In this document: piece by piece, positions 24,755-34,036 of the stretch | Numbering within the stretch: the stretch's first letter is position 1 | Layout: each line of letters begins with the position of its first letter | Origin: Candidatus Aminicenantota bacterium | GTDB taxonomy: Bacteria; Acidobacteriota; Aminicenantia; UBA2199 | Direction: 5' to 3' | Length of the DNA stretch: 36,579 nucleotides | NCBI GenBank assembly: GCA_029938635.1 | Contig: JAOZUQ010000025.1 | Location: forward strand, 1 to 36,579 | Program-made: the position numbers and the translations under genes | Notes under the pieces: generated by a model | What the model was told of the DNA's origin: nothing | The model's input: only the letters and a program-made list of their open reading frames with translations | Database searches by the model: none

Positions 24755-26284
24755 ATGGGAAATTCAGGAAAAAGGGCATTAATAAGTGTATATTATAAAG
24801 ACGGGATAGATGAAATCGGAAAAGCTCTTCATAAAAACGGTTGGGAAATAATATCAACCGGAGGAACTGCATCATTTCTTGAAGAAAATTCTATCCCTGT
24901 CACCAAAGTTTCTGATATCACCGGTTTTCCCGAGATTCTCGGAGGAAGAGTAAAAACGCTGCACCCGAAAATTTTCGGGCCGATCCTGGCTAAGAAAAGT
25001 AATGAGCATATAAAAGAGTTAGAGCAATTATCTCTTTCAAAGATCGATCTGGTCATAGTGAACTTCTATCCTTTTGAAGAATTCCTTAAAAATAATTCAA
25101 GTCTTGAAACTATGATAGAGAAAATTGATATAGGCGGACCAACTATGGTCAGAGCAGCTGCAAAAAACTATATGGATACGATCGTTATTGTAAAGGGGAG
25201 TGATTATAATCTTGTTGAGGATAAAGTTATTCCGGGTACTTTTTCTTCTTCGGAAAGAAAAAAACTTTCATTCAAAGCTTTTTCATATACTTCATATTAT
25301 GATTCACTTGTAGCAAACTATCTTAACGATGGAACAGGATTCGAAAATGATTTTCTCAATATTGCAGGAAAAAAGTTCTTCACTCTAAGATATGGAGAGA
25401 ACCCTCACCAGAAAGGTGCAATCTATATTACAGACAGTGATTCTCCCATAAAGAACCTTCATCAACTTCAGGGGAAACAATTGTCATATAACAATGTTTT
25501 GGACTTGTCTGTTGTTTATGACATGATAAATCAATTCCATGAGGAAAAAGATCATTTTTGTGTTGTAGTTAAACATCAAAATCCCTGTGGTGCTGCACTG
25601 CATTCCAGCCAAAGTGAAGCATTTGAAAATGCTCTTTCCGGGGATCCCGTATCTGCATTCGGAGGGATTATCGGATTTAATCATAAAGTTGATAAGCTAA
25701 GTGCTGAAAAAATGTCAAAAATGTTTCTGGAAGTAATAATTGCTCCCGAATTTTCAGAGGACTCGATCAATATTTTAAAAAAGAAAAAAAATCTCCGTTT
25801 AATTGAATTAAAACCGGGTTATCTGGAAAAGAATTATATTAAATCAATACAGGGAGGATTCATTATTCAGGAAAAAGATAATTTTAATAAAGGCCGATCA
25901 GAGTTCGATCAAAAGACCGCAAAGGAATTAACTGAGAGTGAGAAACAGGATGTTGCGTTCGGATGGAAGATAATCAAATATATAAAATCCAATGCGATCC
26001 TTATAGTAAAAGATCAGAAAATACTCGGTGTCGGTGCAGGTCAAATGAGCAGGATAGATTCAGTTAATATTGCAATTAATAAATCAGAAAGCTCTGTAAA
26101 AGGATCAATACTTTTATCCGATGCATTTTTCCCATTCAGTGATTCGATCGAAACTGCCTCTGATGCCGGAATTAGTGTAGTTGTTGAACCGGGAGGATCT
26201 GTCAGAGATGATGAAGTAATAAAAGCTGCTGACTCATTTGGAATTTCACTTCTCTTCACAGGAGTTCGCCACTTTCTCCATTGA
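24755..26284 (+). CDS. purH: Bifunctional AICAR transformylase / IMP cyclohydrolase
   Basis: Carries out the last two steps of IMP synthesis. The 509-residue protein has the N-terminal MGS-like cyclohydrolase domain (ALISVYYKDG, IISTGGTASFLEE, GRVKTLHPKIFGP) and the C-terminal transformylase domain with the VVKHQNPCGAA catalytic Lys-His block, DPVSAFGGIIGFN, and the GAGQMSRIDSV and SDAFFPFSDSIE segments. Normal length and complete. The start at 24755 has AAGGAG upstream. It stands alone as a single-gene transcript, ending 9 bp from the convergent maf gene. Confidence 0.96.
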   Translation: MGNSGKRALISVYYKDGIDEIGKALHKNGWEIISTGGTASFLEENSIPVTKVSDITGFPEILGGRVKTLHPKIFGPILAKKSNEHIKELEQLSLSKIDLVIVNFYPFEEFLKNNSSLETMIEKIDIGGPTMVRAAAKNYMDTIVIVKGSDYNLVEDKVIPGTFSSSERKKLSFKAFSYTSYYDSLVANYLNDGTGFENDFLNIAGKKFFTLRYGENPHQKGAIYITDSDSPIKNLHQLQGKQLSYNNVLDLSVVYDMINQFHEEKDHFCVVVKHQNPCGAALHSSQSEAFENALSGDPVSAFGGIIGFNHKVDKLSAEKMSKMFLEVIIAPEFSEDSINILKKKKNLRLIELKPGYLEKNYIKSIQGGFIIQEKDNFNKGRSEFDQKTAKELTESEKQDVAFGWKIIKYIKSNAILIVKDQKILGVGAGQMSRIDSVNIAINKSESSVKGSILLSDAFFPFSDSIETASDAGISVVVEPGGSVRDDEVIKAADSFGISLLFTGVRHFLH

Positions 26285-26293
26285 TATTTTTCT

Positions 26294-26881
26294 TTACAGG
26301 TCTTCTATGGAAATATTCAGAATTTTGATCATTGAATAAAAAAGATTCAGAGGAAATCCCATCACATTGAAATAGCAGCCATTAATTCTCTCCACAAATA
26401 TAGAAGCTTTCCCCTGAATTGCATAGGCCCCTGCTTTATCCATATAGGACTCATTATCAAGGTATTTATTTATCTCCCTGCCGTTGATATTTGAAAACTT
26501 CACTTTAGTTACTGAGGTCCTGATAATTTCTTTATCCTTGTATAAAAGGGATACTCCGGTAATTACCTTGTGGATTTTCCCTGAGAGAAGCTCCAGCATT
26601 CTGAAAGCATCTTCTCTTCCTGAAGGTTTACCGATCATCTTATTTTCAATCAGGACAATAGTATCAGCACTGATTATAAGATCATCAGAATAATTAGCAT
26701 TCCTGATATATTTTCCCTTCTCTACTGCTATTCGTGACACAAAACTTTCAGGATCCTCACCGGCCAATATCGCTTCTTTAACTTTCGGATTTTGTACTTT
26801 AGGCTTAATATTTATTAAATTCAGAAGTTCCAGTCTTCTCGGAGACGAAGATGCAAGAATTGTATTTATTTTTTTATTCAT
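26294..26881 (-). CDS. maf: Maf family nucleotide pyrophosphatase
   Basis: A 195-residue house-cleaning NTP pyrophosphatase. The signature ILASSSPRRLELL is at residues 8-20, and the catalytic SADTIV and GKPSGREDAFRML blocks follow; the YAIQGKASIFVERINGCYFNVMGFPL end is family-typical. It likely removes dTTP/UTP or modified nucleotides; the exact specificity cannot be told. It lies 18 bp after pilR and is probably read in the pil operon. No Shine-Dalgarno is visible. Confidence 0.95.
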   Translation of the reverse strand: MNKKINTILASSSPRRLELLNLINIKPKVQNPKVKEAILAGEDPESFVSRIAVEKGKYIRNANYSDDLIISADTIVLIENKMIGKPSGREDAFRMLELLSGKIHKVITGVSLLYKDKEIIRTSVTKVKFSNINGREINKYLDNESYMDKAGAYAIQGKASIFVERINGCYFNVMGFPLNLFYSMIKILNISIEDL

Positions 26882-26899
26882 GAGACAAGTATTGTAGCA

Positions 26900-28297
26900 C
26901 TACCTGATCTTGAGGTTGTACTTATCAATCAGATATCTTAATGATCTGTAACTTAACATTAGCATATCAGCTGTTTTTTTAAGGTTAAATTCTTTTAATG
27001 ACAAAGCTTTAAGAAGTATTTCTTTACTAATACTATCAATATATTCATTAAAATCAAATTTTTCATTTGCTAATAATTTATCGAAAGCATGCATTGCGTT
27101 TGTATCGGTCACTTTGCTGAAAGTATCATCAACAGGAACTGAACTGATCGTAATATAATTGCTTTTTTCAAGAGTCATTGCTCTTTCAATAAAATTACTG
27201 AGTTCTCTTATATTCCCAGGCCATGAATAATTCTCAAAGAAAAGAAGTGCTGATTTCTCCACCCCTTTTATTTCTTTTGAGAATTTTTTATTGTACATTT
27301 CAATAAAATGGTTTAAAAGGAGCAGAATATCTTCTTTCCTTTCTCTTAACGGCGGCAGAACAATAGGAATAACATTTAAGCGATAATACAGATCAGAGCG
27401 AAAAGTACCATCTTCAATACTATCTTTTAAATTTTTATTTGTTGCAGAAATGATCCTGCTGTTAATATTTATCTCATCATTACTGCCTATAGGTTTTATT
27501 TTTTTTTCCTGTATGGCTCTTAAGAGTTTAACCTGCATCTGGAGTGACATGTCCCCGATCTCATCAAGAAAGAGTGTCCCGTTATCAGCTTCTTCAAATA
27601 ATCCCTTTTTATCAGCATGGGCATCAGTAAAAGAACCTTTTTTATGTCCGAAAAGTTCGCTCTCAAGGAGAGTTTCAGGAAGTGCACTACAATTTATTGA
27701 AATAAACTTTTCCTTTGTTCTACTGCTTTTATTATGAATTGCCTTTGCTATAAGTTCCTTCCCTGTACCACTCTCTCCGCTGATCAGGACAGTTGAATCA
27801 TTCTCTGACATACGATCGATTAACACAAAAATCTCCAGCATATGCTTGCTCTTTCCGATTATCTTTTCATACTCTGTCCAGGATCCTATCTTAGATTTCA
27901 GTTCAATATTTTCTTCTTCAATTTTTTTCTTATATATTGCCTTTTCGATGACGACCTTCAATTCATCTATATTGAATGGTTTTGTAATGTATTGTTCTGC
28001 TCCAATCTTCATTGCTTCTATTGCATCATTTGTAGAGGCATGGCCTGTTATCATAATTACAGGAATCTTTTCATTTTTCTTTTTTATTATATTGAGTAAT
28101 TCTATCCCATCCATATCAGGCATCTTTATATCAGATATAACAAGATTAATTTTGTTTTTTTTTAAATGTATGAGAGCCTTCTTCCCATCTTCAGCAGTCA
28201 GGACATTGTAATTTTCATCTTTAAGAACAATTGAAAGCATATCTCTTATGCTTTCATCATCATCAACTATCAGGACATTTAACCTGTCTTGAACCAT
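26900..28297 (-). CDS. pilR: PilR-type sigma-54-dependent response regulator
   Basis: A 465-residue NtrC-family activator. The receiver domain has the DDD acidic patch at 12-14, phosphorylation site D56 and K106. The AAA+ domain has Walker A GESGTGK (174-180), the sigma-54-contact loop GSFTDA (221-226), Walker B TLFLDEIGD and FRSDLYYRLNV. A Fis-type helix-turn-helix closes the protein (about 425-465). The loop differs from the canonical GAFTGA in having S and D, a variant present in some active family members. A GAGGTG Shine-Dalgarno precedes the ATG, and the gene overlaps pilS by 19 nt. No pilin gene or obvious -24/-12 promoter target occurs in this window. Confidence 0.9.
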   Translation of the reverse strand: MVQDRLNVLIVDDDESIRDMLSIVLKDENYNVLTAEDGKKALIHLKKNKINLVISDIKMPDMDGIELLNIIKKKNEKIPVIMITGHASTNDAIEAMKIGAEQYITKPFNIDELKVVIEKAIYKKKIEEENIELKSKIGSWTEYEKIIGKSKHMLEIFVLIDRMSENDSTVLISGESGTGKELIAKAIHNKSSRTKEKFISINCSALPETLLESELFGHKKGSFTDAHADKKGLFEEADNGTLFLDEIGDMSLQMQVKLLRAIQEKKIKPIGSNDEININSRIISATNKNLKDSIEDGTFRSDLYYRLNVIPIVLPPLRERKEDILLLLNHFIEMYNKKFSKEIKGVEKSALLFFENYSWPGNIRELSNFIERAMTLEKSNYITISSVPVDDTFSKVTDTNAMHAFDKLLANEKFDFNEYIDSISKEILLKALSLKEFNLKKTADMLMLSYRSLRYLIDKYNLKIR

Positions 28298-29877
28298 ATC
28301 ATCACCTCAGTTCCTTTTTTTAGTTCACTATTGATCCTTATTTCAAACCCGTGCTCAGTCAAAATCCTTTTTACAATAGCCATTCCCAGTCCGATTCCGG
28401 TAGTAAAATTCGAGAAAAAAGGGATAAAGATTTTCGACAACTCATCACTCTTCATCCCTGCTCCATTATCTGCAACTGACATTACAATAACACTATTTTC
28501 TTCATATACATTAACTTCAATGATACCATTGCCACCGAGAGACTTAATACTATTGTTTACAATGTTCCATATAACCTGATTGATTTTCTTTTTATCAGCG
28601 AAAATATTATTACCCTTGCCATACCTTTTCTTAAAATGGATATCTTTTCTATTTAATAATGCAATCTCAATAATTTCATCGATAACTATTGCCAGATCGA
28701 AATCCTCCTTCCTCAATGGAGAGGTTTTGCTGAATTGCAGAAACTCTTCAATCGAATCAGATAGTCTCGCTGATTCCTTTACTACGATACTCATAAGATT
28801 TTTTGATTCTTTTTTTAGTGATAGATCTTTTTGAAGATATTGAATAGATCCTGATATAGACGCTAGCGGGTTCCTTATTTCATGGGCAAGTCCAGCTGAC
28901 ATTTCACCAATAAGGGCAAAATGTTCCTTCTGCTTTAACACTTCCTCGATCTGTCTCTTTGTAGTCAGATCTGACACAAGAAGCACAAAAACTTCCCTGA
29001 ATGCATATATATCCTTTATTATTGAGATAGTGATCTCAAGGATACTATCTTTTCTCTTTAATTCAATAATTTGCCGGTTGTGAGATTTTATAATATTCTC
29101 TCTCAATTCTGAAATAGATTTTGTTCCAATGATCTTTAATATATTAGAATTATTTCTTAAATTAAAAATAATTTTGGCTTTCTCATTATATGATATTATT
29201 TTCCCTTCAGCATCACTGACTATGAGTCCATTTACCATTCTTTCAAGAACCATATTGTTTACAAGTATCAGATCTTTCAGGTTTTCCCTTACACTTCTTA
29301 ATTCATTCCCTTTTCTTTTTAAATTCTCAAAATAGTAAGAAGAAATAAATGCAAAAAACGCAAAGGCAATAAAACTCACAATAAGGTTGTATATAAAATC
29401 TTCATTTGTAACTTCAAAATCGAATGGCCCCGGGAAAGATTTTATAACTTTCATGTACATCAGATCTGAGATCAAACCGAATATAATATATGAAAAAGCA
29501 GCAGTATAAATAGTATCACGTCTGGATAGAAATATTGCTGATATTAATATAGGAAGAAAATACAAAAAGTAAAAAGGGCTTGATACACCTCCCGAAAAAT
29601 AAACCAGACCGGTTAATATAAATATATCTGTAAATATCTGTAAGTAAATCGAAAACCTGGTGCTTTTCCTGTTTGAGATAAAAAAATGTAATAAACTGAC
29701 TATTATTGAGATAACAATGAAAATAAGAATCGGAATTATATGAAAAGAGATCTGAAACAGGAGTGACAGGATTGCAATAATCAGGAAAACGAAAAGTATA
29801 GTAATACGGATAGAATTTATAAGTAAAAAACGCCTTTTTATTTCTTTATCTTCTAACTGGATCAATTTCCTTGTCAA
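28279..29877 (-). CDS. pilS: PilS-type sensor histidine kinase
   Basis: A 532-residue kinase partner of PilR. It has six membrane helices in the first 185 residues (FSGGVSSPFYFLYFLPI is typical of PilS), a PAS region (about 200-310), a HisKA domain with the phospho-acceptor H332 in GLAHEIRNPLAS, and a HATPase domain with NNSIKSLGG (N box), DNGAG (G1) and GIGLGMAIV (G2). The start is uncertain: the reading opens at a TTG, no ATG follows within the first membrane helices, and AAGGA sits between the first and fifth codons. It lies 23 bp after pilC and overlaps pilR. Confidence 0.9.
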   Translation of the reverse strand: MTRKLIQLEDKEIKRRFLLINSIRITILFVFLIIAILSLLFQISFHIIPILIFIVISIIVSLLHFFISNRKSTRFSIYLQIFTDIFILTGLVYFSGGVSSPFYFLYFLPILISAIFLSRRDTIYTAAFSYIIFGLISDLMYMKVIKSFPGPFDFEVTNEDFIYNLIVSFIAFAFFAFISSYYFENLKRKGNELRSVRENLKDLILVNNMVLERMVNGLIVSDAEGKIISYNEKAKIIFNLRNNSNILKIIGTKSISELRENIIKSHNRQIIELKRKDSILEITISIIKDIYAFREVFVLLVSDLTTKRQIEEVLKQKEHFALIGEMSAGLAHEIRNPLASISGSIQYLQKDLSLKKESKNLMSIVVKESARLSDSIEEFLQFSKTSPLRKEDFDLAIVIDEIIEIALLNRKDIHFKKRYGKGNNIFADKKKINQVIWNIVNNSIKSLGGNGIIEVNVYEENSVIVMSVADNGAGMKSDELSKIFIPFFSNFTTGIGLGMAIVKRILTEHGFEIRINSELKKGTEVMIWFKTG

Positions 29878-29900
29878 GAATATAAATAAACTTTATAGTT

Positions 29901-31112
29901 TTAAACCTTTCCAATAATATCAAACATCGGAAGATACATCGCAACAACTATACCACCTACAAGTCCACCGAGAATAACGATCATTATCGGTTCCATAAGT
30001 GATATCAGTGCACTGACGGATTGCTCAACCTCCTCGTCATAAAAATCGGCTATTTTCCCTAACATAGAGGAGAGGGCACCGGTCTGCTCACCAACTGAAA
30101 CCATTTGAGTAACCATAAAAGGAAAGATTTTTTCTTCTTCCCATGATTCTCCCAGAGGTTTACCTTCCTGTACAGAAGCCCTGCTTCTCAGGACCGAGTC
30201 TTCAATGATCGAATTTCCGGATGTTTTAGCAGTAATCGTCATACTTTCGATTATCTCAACACCCGAATTAAGAAGCGTTTCAAGTGTTCTGGTAACTCTT
30301 GCAACACCTGACTTTATAAGCAATTCCCCGAGAACCGGCATTTTTAATTTTATGTTGTCAATCACACGCCTCCCTTTATATGTTTTGTTATAGGATTTAA
30401 ATGCAAAAAATAAACCAATAGAAGCTATAAATATAAGTGTAAGGTTTCCTCTTAGGAATTCAGATGCATCTACAACAAATTGCGTCGGTGCAGGCAAAGA
30501 TGCCCCCAATTGTTCAAACAGATCCTGAAATGTAGGGACAACTTTGACAAGAATTACTCCTGTCATACTCAGTGCAATTATTAATACGGCAATCGGATAG
30601 GTCATTGCAGATTTTATCTTTCCGAGCAGTCTTGCCATGTTTTCCATATATTGTGAAAGACGCATAAGAATCGTATCCAGATTACCTGAAGCCTCACCTG
30701 CCTGAACCATACTTGTGTAAAGCTCATTAAAGATATTCGGAAATTTTCGAAGTGCATTTGATAAATTTGATCCGCCTTCAACATCTTTTCTTATATCATC
30801 AAGTGCATCCCTGAAACCTTTATTTTTTTGTTGAGTGGATAATATTCCCAAGCCCTGAGTAATTGGAAGTCCGGCATTGAACATAACCGATAATTGCCTG
30901 TTAAAAACTGTAAGGTCTCTCAATGTCACCTTCGCTTTCGGCTTTCCCGTAATAAAAGGGATAGAAAACTCAGAACCTTTCCTATCAACCTGAAGCACCT
31001 GTATCTGCTCTTTCTCGAGCATAGCAATAATTTCCTTTTTACTTCGTGCTTTCCTTTCCCCCTCAATAATATTACCTATTCTGTTTTTACCCTTATACTT
31101 AAATATAGGCAT
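29901..31112 (-). CDS. pilC: PilC type IV pilus inner-membrane platform protein
   Basis: A 403-residue polytopic protein of the T2SSF/PilC family. It carries two copies of the T2SSF domain (about residues 68-190 and 270-395), each with its conserved membrane helix; LDTILMRLSQYMENM and MLGKIADFYDEEVEQ are equivalent segments of the two repeats. It anchors the PilB/PilT ATPases to the pilus machine. A strong AGGGGG Shine-Dalgarno precedes the ATG. It follows pilT by 8 bp. Confidence 0.94.
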   Translation of the reverse strand: MPIFKYKGKNRIGNIIEGERKARSKKEIIAMLEKEQIQVLQVDRKGSEFSIPFITGKPKAKVTLRDLTVFNRQLSVMFNAGLPITQGLGILSTQQKNKGFRDALDDIRKDVEGGSNLSNALRKFPNIFNELYTSMVQAGEASGNLDTILMRLSQYMENMARLLGKIKSAMTYPIAVLIIALSMTGVILVKVVPTFQDLFEQLGASLPAPTQFVVDASEFLRGNLTLIFIASIGLFFAFKSYNKTYKGRRVIDNIKLKMPVLGELLIKSGVARVTRTLETLLNSGVEIIESMTITAKTSGNSIIEDSVLRSRASVQEGKPLGESWEEEKIFPFMVTQMVSVGEQTGALSSMLGKIADFYDEEVEQSVSALISLMEPIMIVILGGLVGGIVVAMYLPMFDIIGKV

Positions 31113-31120
31113 TTTTCCCC

Positions 31121-32269
31121 CTAAAAGTTGTTAAACTTATCACCCTGGTCCTGATTAGATCTTGATGCATAATTTGGCTTGAACTGAGTAGTTAATGCTC
31201 CTGCACCCCTTTTGATCAATTCATTAAGTTCTTCGGGATTGTGAGAAATTGATAAAGCAAAATCAAGTGTAATCTCACGCTTGAAATGGAGACTTGCAAG
31301 AGACTGATTAAAAGTTATCATTCCATATTTTTCCTGACCGGTCTGCATTGTTGAGTATATCTGATGTATCTTATTATCTCTTATCAGATGGCGGATTGCC
31401 GGATTAGGAATGAGAACTTCTACGGCAAGGCATCTGCCCCGGCCACCTGCTTTTGGTAATAATGCCTGAGTAATAATACCTTCAATGTTCATTGATAATT
31501 GTGTTCTGACCTGATCCTGCTGGTGAGGAGGAAAAACATCTATGATCCTGTTGATTGTCTGAGAAGCAGAATTGGTGTGAAGAGTTCCGAATGTCAAATG
31601 ACCTGTTTCAGCAATAGTGATCGCAGATTGTATAGTTTCAAGGTCTCTCATCTCTCCAATAAGCACAACATCAGGATCTTCTCTCAAAACAGATCTCAAT
31701 GCAGGTGCAAATCCTTTGGTATCAGCATGAAGTTCACGCTGGTTTATTAATGCTTTACGGTGTGAATGAAGATATTCTATCGGATCTTCTATTGTTATTA
31801 TGTGTAACGCCTTTTCCTTGTTTATTTTATCGATCAGCGAAGCCAGTGTAGTGGTTTTTCCTGAACCGGTTGGCCCCGTTACAAGAACCAGCCCCCTTGG
31901 TTTGTCTGCAAGAGTCGCAACAACAGGAGGTAATCCGAGTTTCTCAAAACCCCAGATCTCATAAGGTATCCTTCTGAACGCACCAGCAACTGCACCTCTC
32001 TGCATGAATACGTTTGCTCTGAATCTGGCAACCCCCTTGATCCCAAATGAAAAATCAAGTTCCCAACTCTCCTCAAATTTGTATTTCTGGTTATCACTCA
32101 GGACACTATATATGATCTGTTTTGTCTCCGCAGGTGTTAAGATCGGATGATCAATTTTCCGGAGCCCGCCATGAACCCTTATAACAGGTGGAGAATTTGT
32201 TGTGATATGAAGATCTGTTCCACCTTCATCAATCATTATTTTTAATAGCTGAGGAAGAGGTAGTGCCAT
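31121..32269 (-). CDS. pilT: PilT type IV pilus retraction ATPase
   Basis: A 382-residue hexameric ATPase that powers pilus retraction and twitching. Walker A is GPTGSGKTTTLA (about residues 131-142), the Asp box ITIEDPIEYLH follows, Walker B is DPDVVLIGEMRD, and the His box is GHLTFGTLHTNSA. The PilT-specific C-terminal motif appears as AIRHLIRDNKIHQI, matching the AIRNLIRE element needed for retraction, which separates it from PilB. An AAGGAG Shine-Dalgarno precedes the ATG. It is 10 bp downstream of pilB. Confidence 0.95.
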   Translation of the reverse strand: MALPLPQLLKIMIDEGGTDLHITTNSPPVIRVHGGLRKIDHPILTPAETKQIIYSVLSDNQKYKFEESWELDFSFGIKGVARFRANVFMQRGAVAGAFRRIPYEIWGFEKLGLPPVVATLADKPRGLVLVTGPTGSGKTTTLASLIDKINKEKALHIITIEDPIEYLHSHRKALINQRELHADTKGFAPALRSVLREDPDVVLIGEMRDLETIQSAITIAETGHLTFGTLHTNSASQTINRIIDVFPPHQQDQVRTQLSMNIEGIITQALLPKAGGRGRCLAVEVLIPNPAIRHLIRDNKIHQIYSTMQTGQEKYGMITFNQSLASLHFKREITLDFALSISHNPEELNELIKRGAGALTTQFKPNYASRSNQDQGDKFNNF

Positions 32270-32279
32270 ATTTTTCTCC

Positions 32280-33995
32280 TTATATCTTTGATGTCTCTCT
32301 TACAACCTCTTCGATCGAGGTTAATCCTTGTTTGACTTTTTCAATACCACTCATTCTTAATGTCAGCATCCCTTTTTCTTTTGCTTTTTGTCTCAATTCT
32401 GATGTAGATGAGCCTACAAGAATATGTTCTTTTATCTCCTCATCAACTTCCATGGCTTCAAATAACGCTATCCTGCCTTTGTAGCCTGAATTATTACATT
32501 TTTCACAACCTTTAGGCTCATATACTTTTACACTTTTTGCTGACTCCGGTGCAAAACCTATATCGATTAAAGTCTGAGCTGGCACCTTGGAAAGACTTTT
32601 ACAGCTTTGACAAAGCCTTCTTACAAGTCTCTGGGCTATAACGAGTCTAACCGCACTCGAAACAAGGAAAGGCTCGATACCCATATTTATCAGCCTGGCA
32701 ATTGTTGATGGAGCATCATTAGTATGCAATGTTGAAAGTACCATATGTCCAGTCAACGCAGCCTTGATAGCAATATCTGCAGTCTCAAAGTCCCTTATCT
32801 CACCAACAAGGATAATATCAGGGTCCTGTCTCAGAAACGATCTTAATGAAGCGGGAAAAGTCAATCCGATTGAATCCCTGATGTTGATCTGGTTGATACC
32901 ATACAGATTAAATTCTACAGGGTTCTCTGCGGTCATAATGTTAACATCTTCACTATTCAGCTTCTGGATCGCAGAATAAAGAGTATTTGTTTTCCCTGAC
33001 CCTGTAGGGCCGGTAACCAGAACGATCCCCCACGGTTCACTTATATTTCTATCGAAACGTTCGAGAGAGATCGGTTCAAATCCCAGTTTTGTGAGATCAA
33101 GCATAAGATTATCCTTATCAAGAATTCTTATAACTATCTTCTCACCATGTATTGTCGGCAATGAAGAGACCCTCATATCTATCGATTTGGTCATTTCATT
33201 GATCTTGAGCTTTGTTTTAATTCTGCCGTCCTGTGGAAGTCTTTTCTCCGCAATATCAATTCCTGCTATCAATTTTACTCTGGAAAGCACCTTGCTCTTG
33301 ATATTCATTGGAGGGGTCATATATTCGTGAAGAATTCCATCGATCCGGAATCGAACCCGAAATACTTTTTCATATGGTTCAAAATGGATATCTGATGCTC
33401 CCTTTGAAATAGCATCCTGGAAAATAAGGTTTACAAGCTTAATTGCAGGTGCATCATCACCACCATCACCCATAAAAGAATCATCTTCATCAGTATCTTC
33501 AAGTACCTCAATTGATGCGTCATCACTCAACTCTATCTCTTCAAGAAATTTCTGAGCCTCAATACCGGTACTTGAGCCATAATACTTTTCAATTGTCTCG
33601 AGAATTGATGATTCAGGTGATATCACTGCCTGGATTCGTAAATTCGTTGAGAATCTCAACTCTTCCAGAACAAATAAATTTGACGGATCTCCCATTGCAA
33701 TGGTCAGGATCGAGCCTATTCTGTGAACAGGCATAACTATATGTTTCCTAGCTATTTCAGGCTTTATAAGATCTACGACCTTTTCATCTATCTCAAATTT
33801 AGAGAGATTTATTGAAGGGTAACCGAATTGTTTACTTAGTGCCTGGGCAATGTCTTCTTCCGAAACAAACCCAAGCCTGATAAGAATGCTTCCTAATTTT
33901 CCAGGTTCTTTTTTTTGAGTTTCAAGTGCCTGATCGAGTTGTTCTTTTGTGATAAGCTTATCGCTTAATAAAAAATCCCCTAGTTTCATTTCCAT
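32280..33995 (-). CDS. pilB: PilB type IV pilus extension ATPase
   Basis: A 571-residue GspE-type ATPase. The N-terminal T2SSE_N domain spans about residues 5-150. The ATPase core has Walker A GPTGSGKTNTLYSA (lysine near 335), NIMTAENPVEF, DPDIILVGEIRDFETAD and GHMVLSTLHTNDAP. Four cysteines in two CxxC pairs (CQSC and CEKC) form the zinc site of PilB/GspE. It is the first gene of pilB-pilT-pilC-pilS-pilR and has a near-consensus promoter directly in front of the ATG, so it should be translated from a leaderless mRNA. Secretion GspE was considered, but the pilT and pilSR neighbours favour the pilus. Confidence 0.95.
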   Translation of the reverse strand: MEMKLGDFLLSDKLITKEQLDQALETQKKEPGKLGSILIRLGFVSEEDIAQALSKQFGYPSINLSKFEIDEKVVDLIKPEIARKHIVMPVHRIGSILTIAMGDPSNLFVLEELRFSTNLRIQAVISPESSILETIEKYYGSSTGIEAQKFLEEIELSDDASIEVLEDTDEDDSFMGDGGDDAPAIKLVNLIFQDAISKGASDIHFEPYEKVFRVRFRIDGILHEYMTPPMNIKSKVLSRVKLIAGIDIAEKRLPQDGRIKTKLKINEMTKSIDMRVSSLPTIHGEKIVIRILDKDNLMLDLTKLGFEPISLERFDRNISEPWGIVLVTGPTGSGKTNTLYSAIQKLNSEDVNIMTAENPVEFNLYGINQINIRDSIGLTFPASLRSFLRQDPDIILVGEIRDFETADIAIKAALTGHMVLSTLHTNDAPSTIARLINMGIEPFLVSSAVRLVIAQRLVRRLCQSCKSLSKVPAQTLIDIGFAPESAKSVKVYEPKGCEKCNNSGYKGRIALFEAMEVDEEIKEHILVGSSTSELRQKAKEKGMLTLRMSGIEKVKQGLTSIEEVVRETSKI

Positions 33996-34002
33996 AGCTT
34001 AA

Positions 34003-34031
34003 ATTTTAGTTAAAAGATTTTTTTTTGTCAA
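34003..34031 (-). promoter_or_regulatory. Sigma-70-type promoter of the pil operon, leaderless
   Basis: On the minus strand a perfect TTGACA (34026-34031), a 17-bp spacer and TAAAAT (34003-34008), then 7 nt to the pilB ATG at 33995. It fills most of the 41-bp gap after the outer-membrane barrel gene, so pilB does not depend on readthrough from it. Confidence 0.8.
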
Positions 34032-34036
34032 ACATC

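Noticed and set aside
26282-26296. Terminator between purH and maf
   Set aside because: The convergent gap is 9 bp and shows no hairpin with a T-run; the same holds for ktrA/citF at 13623-13631.
29850-29877. TTGACA at the pilS start as an internal promoter
   Set aside because: No acceptable -10 box occurs 15-19 bp downstream; it appears to be a fortuitous match at a TTG start.
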